Source of the DNA: Hippasteria phrygiana
Taxonomy: Eukaryota > Echinodermata > Asteroidea > Valvatida > Goniasteridae
Reading direction: 5' to 3'
DNA: 64,000 nt
NCBI GenBank assembly: GCA_037893225.1
Contig: JAZGUH010000546.1
Coordinates: forward strand, 1-64,000
The translations under genes were made by a program, and so were the position numbers. A model generated the notes under the pieces. It did not search any database. It was not told the origin of the DNA and saw only the letters and a list, made by a program, of their open reading frames with translations. Positions 11,210 through 21,897 of the stretch are shown here, in pieces (position 1 is the first letter of the stretch; the number at the start of each line of letters is the position of its first letter).

Positions 11210-12171
11210 AAACCGAGAACAAACAAAACAGAAACAAAATTGGTTACTATTCGAAAAATATACGTGTTATGGATATATCAATTATTGCATCATAAAGTAG
11301 GAGCTACAACCTTTCCTTGAATACCTATGTCGCAAGGCTACAGTCACGGATGGCTGAGTATCATTGTCCTCAAAACTATAGACAAAATTCGGAAATGGAC
11401 AAGTCATGTGTTATGTTTTGCATGTAGGCAATGGATGTCTGTGGAAAACGGGAAAATTACAAACAAGCACGATTTCTTCATTATGATCAGTTTGTTAAGT
11501 CAATTTTACAAGTGGATCTCTGTCAGGAAAGTTCGCTCTGAAAGAATCTTGGGTTGCTTGCAAACCCTCTGCTCAACTGTTAGCTGAACCATTTCGCCAA
11601 GATGAAGCCTTTACTGTGAATGATCATACCCAAAAATGGTAACCACACACTCTAAAAAAAAGTTGGTCAAAACGGGTTGATATTTTGCCCAGTGTTGGGC
11701 AACATATCAACAGCCGAAAATCTTGGGCAAATTCTTACCAATAATTGGTCCATTTTTACCTGAATTAACCAAAAATGTGGTAAAGTAATACCAATGTTGG
11801 GTAAATAACAGCTGCCAAATTATGTTTCACCTAACGTTTTTACAGTGCAAGAGAGTTACACAAACCAATGTCTTCCATACACGAATGGCCACACATTCAT
11901 TTAGTCAAGACACATGAAGTAGGAGTGGTTCTGTTAATTTTCTATCAAAACGACTGACTTGTCCATTTTTGAATTTTGTCTATAGTTTTGAGGACAATGA
12001 TACTCAGCCATCCGTGTCTGTAGCCTTGCAACATAAGTATTCAAAGAAATGTTGTAGCTCCTACTTTATGATGCAATAATATATCCATGACATGTATATT
12101 TTGGAATACATTGTAGTAACCCTTTGTTCTCGTTTTTTTAATTTGTTTTCTTTTTAGGTTCACCCTGTATA
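11210..12171. mobile_element. Long-TIR element with mariner-like TACAGGGTG ends
   Basis: Two arms of about 190 bp, near 11212-11405 and 11955-12169, are inverted copies of each other. Both contain GGCTGAGTATCATTGTCC and TTGCATCATAAAGTAGGAGC. The outer ends read TACACGGTAAACC and, inverted, TACAGGGTGAACC, beside TA. TA targets and TACAGGGTG ends fit Tc1/mariner-type non-autonomous elements. The open frame inside one arm is a by-product. The centre contains another small element. Confidence 0.65.
11647..11848. mobile_element. Nested small MITE, CACTSTAAAAA ends
   Basis: Within the long-TIR element, a block starts CACTCTAAAAAAAAGTTGG and ends GTTTTTACAGTG, near inverses of each other. The interior repeats TTGGGTAA/TTACCAA-type motifs. 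I saw no clear target duplication. Confidence 0.45.
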
Positions 12172-12590
12172 GTGCGTAGGGGTGGCTAGGAACGGGTGGC
12201 GCTGTTCAAAGCAGGTATTAGTATAGTCTGGTTACCTGACCTGAGGATTTCTTGAAGACTCTTGATAAATTTTAGGTCAGCTAGCTAGACCCACGGTTTA
12301 AAAGAGATCATGACGTACAATGTTAGTCCGAGTGACGTCAGCGGCAATATTAAAGAAATATTCTTGCAAAATGCGGTCGGCAAATTACTGGAAGAGTATG
12401 GCACTAATGTTCCAGCTTCGATTTAATGAGAATTCCATAATTTCAGGATCGAAAACGGGCCTGACAGAAATTTTGTTTGGCGAGCACCAACGATAGCATC
12501 CGAATGTTGACGAAAACGAGTTCGAAAAACTTCGGACATTTTCAGGAAAGAAGGAATCCCTCATTTGTTGATCAACTGACCATTGGCGGC

Positions 12591-12709
12591 TATAGAGTAC
12601 CGAAGTGATGACGTCAATCAATGCAATATTTGGAACCAGAATACCTTCTAAGCTGCATGTGTTTGGAACCATTGCCGCGGCAACTGACGTCAGACTTAGG
12701 TACTCTATA
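12591..12709. mobile_element. Palindromic TA MITE (TAGAGTACCGAAGT family), copy 1
   Basis: Ends are TATAGAGTACCGAAGT and ACTTAGGTACTCTATA. Related copies lie at 40115-40270 and 44883-45003. All three share GATGACGTCA and TTTGGAACCA blocks. TA at each end suggests a TA target. It has no coding capacity. Confidence 0.65.
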
Positions 12710-13942
12710 GGACCTACGAATTGTCGAAAACAGTCAGATTTGTCAGGTATAGAAACCTGATATAAATATGCTGCCATGAACAAGTACGCACAACGTAAGG
12801 TATCTTTCAGATGTTTTGACATTTTCGTTTTACATATTTCGGTGGTGGTGGGGGTGGGGAGGGGGGGGGGGGGGGGGGGGGGATTGATCCTATGGACTTT
12901 CCCAGACGAAATTAAGGCGCCGTATCAGGACTATAAGTTAGTTGTTCACATCAGTGTCTTAGCCAGGCTCCATTTTTGTTTGGGAGGGGGGGAGGGGGGT
13001 GGCTCAAAATAATTTGAAAAGCGGCTCGTGCTGGGTGGGTGGGGTAGGCTTCAGTATTTTGTCCTAATTTTTAGGGCCCTTCAAAAAATGTAAATAATTA
13101 ATATAATTCTACAGCGTGAGTAAAAACAATACTATACACCTTTTAAATTGGCCACAGTTCTATTCTGTAGCAATATAGGCCTAGATAAGATATTTTCATA
13201 TGTATTGTTTGAGTAACTCCTCCTGATTCTTTTGGTGACATTTTTACTGGATTAGTTTTCATGCATGACTGCAAGGGATCGAACGGGAATCCCCCATGTC
13301 CCCCTCTAGCTACACAACTGCACATTTCACGTGCTTTGTCCCTGCTATAAAAACAAGGGGGAAAGATTTCTCTCCTGGGGGCGGCAGTTGTCCCCGTGAG
13401 TTACCTTGCTACTTTTTTCCCGTTCTTTTCAAGTGTGCATACATGGGTAAATCAATACACAATTCATCTATGATAGTTTTGGCATTGCGTGTTAATTGTT
13501 CGCAACCATTTTAAATGCATTCTTCTATGAAAAGTCCAATGACAAGCCAACCGATGTTGCCTTTAAAAAAAAGTATCAGTGGGGTGGGGTTGTCAACAGT
13601 TACACCCTCCGGTAATGTTGTGGTTAATTTGTGCATGACAAATGCCTCCTTTTGCTAAAAAGTCACATTTGGGGTAAAATCTCCAAAAATCAGTGTTTTT
13701 TTGGCCAAACGTTTGCAAATGGGTTTATCGTGATTTCTATTTGTACTTTTTGTACAATTAGTTATACAAATCGATAAATACTCATGCAAATAGCATTTAA
13801 GCTAAGTTGCAAAACACGTCTATTAAGATTGCAGAAATTATGCAAAAAACAATGTTTTTGACCCATAATGGGCAAAATATTGGAGGAAATTCCCTCAGGT
13901 GATTACGGTAGTGCAACGGCATGTCGACACATCATATGGGGG
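12710..13942. other. Intergenic, no gene seen
   Basis: The stretch contains a G tract of more than 20 bases near 12857-12883 and another G-rich patch near 12980-13000. No coding exon was recognised. Confidence 0.5.
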
Positions 13943-14176
13943 TTTTCGAAACCCTGGCTTCGGCTTGGCTTCGGCTTCGTCTCCGACTTCTGAATAACTA
14001 AGAAGCAAACCAAATGGAAATATTCTAAATGTTGGTACATGTTCTGCTTCAGGAACATTCATTCGGTTGATTATGAAAGTAACAATTAGAATACTTACAT
14101 TTTGTTTGCTTCTCAGATATTCAGAAATCGGAGACGAAGCCGAAGCAAATAAAAGCCGAAGCCAGCGTTTCGAAAA
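13943..14176. mobile_element. Inverted-repeat element, TTTCGAAACSCTGGCTTCGG ends
   Basis: The left end, TTTCGAAACCCTGGCTTCGG, and the right end, which inverts to TTTCGAAACGCTGGCTTCGG, pair with each other. The inner parts GCTTCGTCTCCGA and TCGGAGACGAAGC also pair. It is a short non-autonomous element of about 234 bp with no protein. Confidence 0.6.
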
Positions 14177-16669
14177 AAACCTATATAGATTATGGTGTAA
14201 AAAATCAAAACAATCGACTGCAAAATGATGAAACGACAGAGGGCTCACTATGACACCCAATGCCGAAAGCGAAGGCCGCTTTACTGGAGTTACTCGTACA
14301 TAAGGAATAGGGACTGGGATACTGCAGGGGCGGAGCAAGAGGTGTTGGGGGTTAGGGGGTCGAACCCCCAGCCGTCCCCCCTTCTCGTTGCCAATTTTAA
14401 GAAAAGAAAAGCAAAACCCGGGTAAGAACGAAACAAAGAGGTTAAAGTGCGCCACCAGCGTTGATAAAGTCGACCGACCGACCCTCCCTCCCGAATTTTC
14501 CAATTTTAAGGCAGCACAATCTTTTTGGCCCTTGTCAAGTTTCTTCGTATAACTAAAACTGGAGGAGGGGCAACAACCTAATTTTGAGGACTTACATTTG
14601 AACAAATTGGGAATAATTTGGGATATTTTTTTGGGTGGAGGGGGGGGGGGGGGGGGGGGGTCAAGACACCAATTAATTGAATGGAAAACTGAGATTGGAT
14701 GATTGTCATTTTGCCACAGCTGAAGAAAACTTTGTTACTGATGGTAGTCAGGTTTGACTCTCATGAAATGTCTTTTTCAGTGGTAATTCACTTAATGTTC
14801 TATTTGGATTTAACTTTCAAGAGGTGGCTGAATCTGTGTAGGGTTTTTAGAGTTCAGTTCACCACCGCTGAATACTGTCGACATGTCATGCCTACTTAGT
14901 AGACAGGGGGAGAGGGTAGGCACACTCAGGCCTCACATTCCCCAAAATGTCCATTTGTATTTAAGGAGGAATCCCCATCATCTATCGAGTGTTGATATAC
15001 ACGTTCAGTTTGGGCGTAGCTTATGTGTAATAGCCACCACCGAAAAGTTGGGGGGAAAAAATCGGTGTTGATTTTTAGCGAAATCTTTCCAGAAAATTGG
15101 GATACAAACCTCTGCCCCCCCCCCCCCCCCCCCTATCCCATGAAATCCTGCGTATTGTGGCTGCAACCTTTCAAGTGTGCTATAATTCAAGGTTGATTTT
15201 AGTATTAAGTTGGCAAAAGTCTTTAAAAAAGCAATTATTAATTACTAAGTTCCAGTAATTAACATTATTTTCCACAATGTTGCACGTTTTCGTTTGGAAA
15301 TAAGATCATTTTTTTCATGGTAGTGAAATTTCTGGGGAAAGGAGGATGCTATGTCCCACTTAGGTAAACAGTTTCAATATAATCGTTAATGGCTATGCCG
15401 TGTTTGATTCAACTAAGGTTGTTTAATCAAAGTACCTGTTACAAACTATCCACACTTACATGTGAGTGTGCAAAAGTCTGTTGCAGATTCAATTTGTTTA
15501 CGAACAAAAAATCAAAATATAATAAAACTTCATAATAAAACTTCATAATAGAACTCCGTATTCAAAATATAAACCAAAAAATGTGATACATATTTGCGAA
15601 CTTTCAAATCGATCAAATGTTGCCAATATGCGTAATAGAAAGTCACATTTTTTTCCTCAAAATTTTCGAGCTGCTCAGAATAGTTTTACAAAATGAATTG
15701 CTACTTTGTTAGAATCAGATTAGTTATTATGAACTTGCCAGTGAGACATTCCACCGAAGAATCAATCAATGGTAAGTGACAGATTTGATAAGTTTAAATT
15801 TTGAATTAGAAGCGGGACGCTTCTAATTCCTACAGTATTACTGTATATCAGTCTTCTCGCGTAGCAGAGTACTGAATTGAATGCAGTGTTTTCGTTCAGA
15901 AATACAATTTTCTTCCACAATTCGTTAGTATATTTAGGGGGAAAGACATTAAACTGAAATTTTCTGTCACAGCACGGACACAGCAGCTTTAAATATGATA
16001 ATGAGGTCCTCAATTGCACTCAATTTCACTTTTCGTTTTCAAGATATACCCGTAAGATTTACGTCAGAACGTAAATCTCCTGTAAACAAATGTCAATGCT
16101 AAGTTTGACAACTAAGATCAAGAAATAACCGAAAATCGTGAGCATCTGTATTCTTCTTTTGAACTATAATAATATTTGCACAACTTTTCTGCTACGCTCC
16201 GCACTGCAATAACATTTTAGTGCAATCACTTAGTCCCCGAAAACATCTAACTATAGAGGGCAGCAAATCACAATAGCGGTCATTACCTTTCTGACATCGT
16301 GGAACGAGCGCTTGTTTTGTCCGTAGGCTGGTGAAGCAATTGTCATGAATAACTCAGTGGTTGAATTGATCATTGCACAGCTATAGCACTTAGGTTCTCG
16401 GTCTCCTTTCCCCCTTATATTAAAATTATCCCAAAGATATCACAGTAAAGAAAAATGGGTACAGGTGGATCCGAACTATAGGGACCTTCTGATCCATAGT
16501 CCACTATTCACTAGTGGACTAGTCTGCAGCAGCTCGACAACAGCCGCCTCTTTAAAACCTTATAATTACTGTATCTGAATATGCACGCAGCATGAATATG
16601 CACGCAGCATGAATATGCAAAGTGATATGCGTGATGGCAATTTTGGTCTACAAATATAAAAAGCAGCAG
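14177..16669. other. Intergenic, no gene seen
   Basis: G/C tracts lie near 14640-14660 and 15115-15133. I examined both strands and did not recognise an exon. The open frames are short and without domains. Confidence 0.5.
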
Positions 16670-16863
16670 ACTGGGGCATAGTCTTGGTTCCAAGACGTCC
16701 TTAGCGGTGCGACGTATAGCGCGCACGGCCGGCCGACAGCGCCCTCTCGCTACACACACACGCCAGAGCCAAGACCGTCTTGGGAATTTCGCAAGTTCTG
16801 CTCGCGAAATCGCGAGCAGAACTGTGTGGCATTTGCATGCGCGTGTGACGTAGCTGCATTATC

Positions 16864-16870
16864 GCATATA
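16864..16870 (+). promoter_or_regulatory. Candidate TATA box upstream of helicase fragment
   Basis: ATATAAAT lies about 110 bases before the helicase ATG, followed by TCACTAGTC as a possible initiator. No other support. Confidence 0.3.
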
Positions 16871-16977
16871 AATCGCAAACACTCACTAGTCTAGTTTCTG
16901 TACTCACGTCGGGTTTACGTGTACGTACGTATGAACGTGCAGCGCAGTACCAAGCCATTCGTTGTTTGTTGGAAAAA

Positions 16978-17373
16978 ATGTCTGACCGCATGGACCAAGC
17001 GATCGATTTTACAGCAAACAAACTGGGCTTTGGAAAGCTAAAAAGTCATCAGATCAGTGCCATTCATCAATTTGTACGTGGCCATGATTTGTTTGTTTAT
17101 TTACCAACGGGATTTGGCAAGAGTGTAATTTTTCAAGCTGCTCCATTGGTCTTAGATTTCTTGAACGAAGTAACCGAATGCAAACAGGAGAAAGCGCTGG
17201 TTATTGTCGTCGTGCCATTAAAAGCCCTGGCCGTTGATCAGTTACATTGTGCTGAACATCTGGGACTGAAGTCGGCAGAGATAACGTCTGATATTCCAGA
17301 TCACATTTTGGAACAATCCGAAGAATTCTCAATCCTGTTTGCCATTCCAGAATCACTCTGCTCAGAACGTTAA
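16978..17373 (+). pseudogene. RecQ-like DNA helicase, N-terminal fragment
   Basis: The 131-residue frame starts MSDRMDQAID. It shows a RecQ-type entry (LGFGKLKSHQISAIHQF, about residues 16-32), Walker A PTGFGKS at 43-49 and motif Ia VVVPLKALAVDQ at about 77-88. Full RecQ helicase cores are several times longer, and the DEAH box and motifs III-VI are missing. The stop codon overlaps the TTAA where a transposon is inserted, but the same TAA would exist in the empty site, so insertion did not create it. I chose the ATG at 16978 over an upstream TTG. It sits between the ends of a probable Mutator-like element and may be captured host sequence or a piece of a larger element. A functional enzyme is excluded. 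Confidence 0.7.
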
Positions 17374-17586
17374 AGGGGCTGTGTCGTCACGATCATAGCA
17401 GGCTTGCGGCTGTACACTGAATCCCGAACTGATGAACGCAGATGAACCCAGTAACTGCAAATAATACCCCACGACCGCGCGCTGACCTACAGGGCTCGCG
17501 CGCGCTGACCCACAGGGCGCGCGCGCCAGATCAGATTACAATTGCAATGACTGCTGCATGCATGATCCTGTAGTTATGATACATAC

Positions 17587-18437
17587 TATGGTGTTCCATA
17601 TGTGCCATAGCTTTTGCAATATATTTTTGGGGGCGTATTTTTTTTCGGCGTCGCATTTTTTTTTTTTGGCGTCGAATTTTTTTTTTCAGCGTCGTATATT
17701 TTTGTTTGGGCTTTTTTTTTTTTTTTTTGGGCGTCGTAATTTTTTTTTTGTTAAATTTTTTTTTTTGCGTTGCTTTTTTTTTTTTGCGACGTCGTATTTT
17801 TTTTTGTGTATTTTTTTTTGATGGGGGCGTCGCAATTTTCTTTTTTTTGCGTCTCATTTTTTTCTTTGGTGTCGCATTTTTTCTCTGCGTCGTATTTTTT
17901 TCTGGTTCACGTGTCTGTCACGTGACTGTCACATCACTTGATGTTGATGAGAATGTTTAGAATCAGATTTTGTACAAGGCCTCTCGGTTGCAAATGAAAG
18001 GATATTATCGTAATCATCTAGCGTGCACTGTGGATAAAGCAACGTATACATTTTAACCGGAATGTTGCGTTACCATCTGCACAGTATTATAGCAGCCATC
18101 GGCATAATGAAAAGGTCAAAGTTTAACTTCCTTGTCACGTGGGATTCACGTGAAATATATCTCGAGCAAAAACACGACGCCAAAAAATACGTCGCTGAAA
18201 AAAAAAATGCGACGCCGAAAGAAAAAAAAAGGCGACGCCAACAACAACAAAATTAACCCAAACAAATTTCGACGCCCAAAAAAAAAAAAAAAAACGCAAA
18301 AAAAAAAAAAAGCCAAAAAAAAAAAAATGCGACGCCAAAAAAAAAAATGCGAAGCCAAAAACAAAAAATGCGACGGCGAAAAAAAATACGCCCCCAAAAA
18401 TATATTGCAAAAGCTATGGCACATATGGAACACCATA
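17587..18437. mobile_element. Foldback element with A/T-rich tandem-repeat arms
   Basis: Arms of about 300 bp are inverted copies. The left arm begins TATGGTGTTCCATATGTGCC and then repeats GGCGTCGCA followed by long T runs. The right arm is its reverse, with GACGCC and long A runs, ending CACCATA. ACATAC flanks both sides (17581-17586, 18438-18443). Copy B of the host element reads GATACACACTGCATG at this point and provides the empty site. Open frames in it give only lysine or phenylalanine runs and are not genes. Confidence 0.85.
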
Positions 18438-18709
18438 ACATACTGCATGTACAAGTATTTTGTATGTGTTTGTGCCACCAAAAATATACGATAGGCCTAC
18501 AGTCGAACATAGTCCGTGACACCCCACCCGCCAAACGCCAAAATGTACCATGACAGAACTAAACGAAAATAAGTAAATAAGTAAATCTGTTTTTATAATT
18601 GTAAAATAAATAATGCACCAGCCCCTTCCTATACAAAAATAAAGTTGTAGGCCTATGTATCGAAATAAATTTCGACTAAAATCGGCTGTGCGTGCAATGA
18701 TGAGCAAAT

Positions 18710-19520
18710 CAAAGTAAAACAGCTATACTGATGCCGATATTGAGTACACGACCTTGTGTTACATTTGACGGCAGGAATTTATGGAAAGTTACATCATAAG
18801 AGTTATTTCAACACTATCAAAATAATAAACACAATAATAACAGGTATTACCAATAAATAATATACGCCAAACAAATGAGATTTCACCAGTGGCGAGTAAA
18901 TCCGTGTCGAAAAGTGGGGATGATTATTGAATTTGTCAACGAAGTACTGCATCTTGAACTTTTTCTCAACGGGGGATACCCCTGCCCTAAACACCGCTTG
19001 AAATTTGAAACATCACTTTGTGTACAATTTTCCCCTTTTTAAATTTACGAAACAAAAAAGAAATACAAATCGGCGGGCCCCTGAACTCCTTCCCCGTGTT
19101 TACGCCACTGGCGCACAGATCCCCATATCACTATGATAAAGATGACTACCGAAGAAACAAAGAAATAAACACCCCGACAAATATTCAAACAACCCTAATT
19201 TTCACCTGTTTTGCACGAATTATTCGCTTATTACTTTTTATGACATGAACAATTCACATACCGAGTACATGGATCGGATGTATACTGTACATGTAATGTA
19301 TGTACTGTACATGTTGACTATACATTACATGTTGTTTCACACAGCGAGTTGTTAACAAGTGCCATTGGAATAGCGACCAAGTAAAGTTGTTTCAGCTCTA
19401 TCTATCAACTGCTTAAAAAAAAATGTACTTCTAAGTTCTAGATTTAAATTTTTTTTTTCGCTGCTAAAGAACTGTCTGCAGCCACTACCCCTCTTTTAGT
19501 AGCATGATAATTTTGTTATT
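18710..19520. other. Block present in TTAA element copy A only
   Basis: Copy B joins CAAATCAAA directly to TTAAAGTGACGGG, whereas copy A has about 810 bases between them. Within it, 18897-19110 starts CAGTGGCG and ends CGCCACTG with a G/C-rich interior, like other hAT-type repeats here. Either A gained an insertion or B lost the block. No gene is seen. Confidence 0.5.
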
Positions 19521-19862
19521 AAAGTGACGGGTCAAAATAAGCCTGAAGCTTTTTATCGACCTAAGTTTACAAGCAATATACGAACAAGATACATCCAGAT
19601 GAATGTACACATAATACATAGACCCTTTTACGGATACCCCGCCTGTGGGATTTTGTGTAAAAATTTTAGCGCGAACTATCCCACAGCGACAAGACACGTT
19701 GCAGTTTTGCTGTGCACATTTACATGGACAAGCACCCCGTGTGCCGAGTCGTCCTCTCTGGCAAGAGTTTCGGCATGTACATGTCATAGGTTCTCCAGCG
19801 TAAGGTTCTACTTCTATATCGCCAACCTCCAATTCTATGCAACTTTCAGACAAATATTCCAT
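19485..19862 (-). CDS. Cysteine-rich reading frame of the TTAA element
   Basis: The frame begins MEYLSESCIELEVGD and contains a dense cysteine block (CTCRNSC, then ACPCKCAQQNCNVSCRCG at about residues 45-61). This spacing resembles metal-binding CXC-type clusters seen at the ends of some transposase proteins. After residue 75 or so the sequence loses composition bias and may be intron or fusion to non-coding DNA. Copy B (51569 downward) has the same frame with a CGA to TGA change at codon 31. Its retention in both copies suggests a remnant of the autonomous element's last exon. I do not recognise the exact family. Confidence 0.45.
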   Translation of the reverse strand: MEYLSESCIELEVGDIEVEPYAGEPMTCTCRNSCQRGRLGTRGACPCKCAQQNCNVSCRCGIVRAKIFTQNPTGGVSVKGSMYYVYIHLDVSCSYIACKLRSIKSFRLILTRHFNNKIIMLLKEG

Positions 19863-20329
19863 GGCACTTTATGAAATAAACAGATGAAATTTGAACGTTT
19901 TTTTTCTTAGAGAACTGAGTGCCACGATGTGTGCTACTTGTTTATAAGTATATGTGTACATGTATGTGTATTTCAGTACGCAGACGCTGGACATGCGTGC
20001 ATGTTCCAGGGGGTGTAGTTTCCAAAAGCCAATTCTCAGAACAGCCATAACAAACGGATGGAGGTTAAAAATAGCACATAACCGAAATTAAGCGCAAGGG
20101 GGCGCACTCCAATATTTGATTCGTTAACGCGAGATGGCGCGACGACACAGCCCCTTTAACTGACTAGTAAGTTATAACACGAGTTTCCTCCAGTGCTCAA
20201 GCGCAATTATTCGTTTGACCCGCCGTTAAATTATGCATAAGCAGGTCGCGGGCGCTCCCTTGCGAAATACCCAAGACGTTCTTAGCGATTTGGCCTTGGC
20301 GTGTGTGTGGGTGAGTTTGTATATGCCGG

Positions 20330-20488
20330 CAATCGTGGACCTAGGACAAAAGAATTCGGGCGTAGACAAAGGGGTCCACGTTTGACCTAACGTCCACGAT
20401 TGAAAATCGTGTACAAAACCAATGGGAGGCCTTCCGAAAAAGTTAGAGTATAAACAAAAGAGGAACAATAGGAGGTCCACGATTGCAC
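20330..20488. repeat. Small inverted repeat GCAATCGTGGACCT
   Basis: GCAATCGTGGACCT near 20332 and AGGTCCACGATTGC near 20472 pair, with TCCACGATTG repeated between them. It may be a small MITE. No target duplication was identified. Confidence 0.4.
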
Positions 20489-20626
20489 CCGTTTACATGT
20501 TTACATGTGTGTGTGTAGCTAGCTAGTAAAATAGCTGCCCGTAATTGAAATCTATCGAAATGAAATATCAGTTCAGCTTTCAGAAAAGTGTGAAGTACCA
20601 AAAAACGCCATTTCAGTTAGACATTT

Positions 20627-21760
20627 TTAAAGGAACCATGCTTCCCAAATTTGCCGGATAGCATTTTATTTCATAAATACATTCATTTATATGTATTAAA
20701 TGTGAATTAAAAGCCAAACTGGTTCAAGTGAAGTTTTAGTGTGATTATTTGCCGCCCAAAAATTGCCCCCCCTTTTTGGAATTTGTTGAGACTCAAATTG
20801 AGGGCGCTGTTCGTGACGTAGATCGAGGCACCGAAATTCATGAATGGACTCGATAGTCTGGACCCGTTAATGACGCCTGGGTGCGAGACGAGCATCAAAG
20901 CATGTCCGCGTGGGTACGCGTACCTGTACGGTATACGTATACGGCAGAGCACGTGTATACTATGTAGGGCCTACACGTACGTATACGTACACCAAGCTAG
21001 CTGTACACCCTTGTACTGTACGTGTACAAAATGTATCCGCATGTACGTACACACTAGGTCTACACGTGCAATTTCGTACATTGTAAGTTGCAACAACTAT
21101 ACATCGAACTTACCCTGATTTTCTCCCTTTTAGCGACAGCTCCTCGGGGAATGGGCCGTTTAGCTGCTTTCGCCTGTACCTTACCCACATCTGGGAACTT
21201 TGTTGGGATGGCAGTGGACTTGAGCATATTTTTAATGGCCATCCCAAAGGAGTTGAAAATACCAGTATCAAAACACGACGGCTCAAAGTGGTCGCTACAT
21301 AACGCTGAGAAGCTGCTGGGACCGGACCACTTCGCTCTTGTCACCTTCACTTTCGCCGTCCAAATTCTCCGATATTTCGCATCAGTTGGAAATAAATGAA
21401 GGCTTACTCCATCCTTCGTTGTTTTGCTGCATCCAGCAGCCACACACCTTGTCGGCATGGCCGAAAAACGCTATATTTTGCTTAGATTTTGGACGAAGAA
21501 TGTACATTCATTTTACGCGTGATGAATGGTGCTGGCTCGAGCAGAATATGTAATGTTCCTCGATCTACGTCACTCACTTATGTTAATGAGGGTCCCACTC
21601 AGGGGGAGGAGTAGCTTGGACAAACATTTTCAAAAAATGTTTTTTCATATTTAATCTGGGAAATAATTGACTCTGGTAACAAAATATCATTGTCAAGATA
21701 ATACTTTATTGTTTTAAGCAGGAATAATGCAATGTAAATCCTATATCATGGTTCCTTTAA
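20627..21760. mobile_element. Kolobok-like TTAA element with THAP exon, copy 2
   Basis: The 1134-bp element is bounded by TTAA, with inverted ends AGGAACCATG and CATGGTTCCT. It is the same family as 9757-10684 in reverse orientation. It carries one intact THAP exon on the minus strand that ends in a splice donor. No downstream catalytic exon is present, so it is a deletion derivative. Confidence 0.8.
21114..21458 (-). CDS. THAP zinc-finger exon of a Kolobok-like transposon
   Basis: Starting at the ATG at 21458, the frame reads MPTRCVAAGCSK and contains the THAP pattern C5, C10, then CSDH, plus the AIPTKFP motif that corresponds to the conserved AVPTIF box. THAP domains bind DNA through a C2CH zinc site and serve as transposase DNA-binding heads in P and Kolobok elements. 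A splice donor AGG|GTAAGT follows at 21113, so this is exon 1 of a spliced transposase whose remaining exons are absent. All residues needed for zinc binding are present, unlike copy 1. It might still be translated as a DNA-binding fragment, but there is no evidence for that. Confidence 0.8.
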
Positions 21761-21897
21761 GCATTCGGACGCCATTTTGTTGAAAATGTTCAGCCGAATG
21801 ACGTCAGAACCGTCACTGCCCGGACGTCTGCGACTTGCCATCTTGCGTGCTGTCGGCGTTCATTGTGATTATATGGAAACCAGGCTTAACTGGGGCA

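Larger units (their letters stand above)
17370..20159. mobile_element. TTAA element, AGGGGCTGTGTCGTC ends, copy A
   Basis: Bounded by TTAA at 17370 and 20156, with inverted ends AGGGGCTGTGTCGTC and GACGACACAGCCCCT. The shorter copy B at 50733-51887 shares both ends and interior. Copy A is longer because it contains a foldback insertion (17587-18437) and a block at about 18710-19520 missing from copy B. A cysteine-rich reading frame near the right end is shared. TTAA targets and AGG-starting termini suggest Kolobok; this is an inference. Confidence 0.8.
16679..21888. mobile_element. Probable Mutator-like element, invaded twice
   Basis: The left end, TAGTCTTGGTTCCAAGACGT, closely resembles the terminus of the element at 30832-32128, including the inner block GTCTTGGGAATTTCG. 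The nonamer ACTGGGGCA occurs at 16670-16678 and again at 21889-21897. The second copy directly follows a right end that inverts to TAAGCCTGGTTTCC. Removing the two nested TTAA elements leaves about 1294 bp, against 1297 bp for the other element. A 9-bp duplication fits Mutator-like elements. The right terminus is diverged. An inverted copy of the inner block at 20253-20306 leaves open that the true end lies there. Confidence 0.45.

Noticed and set aside
11327..11587. 86-codon frame on the plus strand
   Set aside because: It lies in one arm of the long-TIR element and is not preserved in the other arm.
13895..14605. 236-codon frame on the minus strand
   Set aside because: It overlaps the inverted-repeat element at 13943-14176 and has no domain.
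17531..18534. Several open frames rich in lysine or phenylalanine on both strands
   Set aside because: They are translations of A and T runs in the foldback arms and lack any domain.
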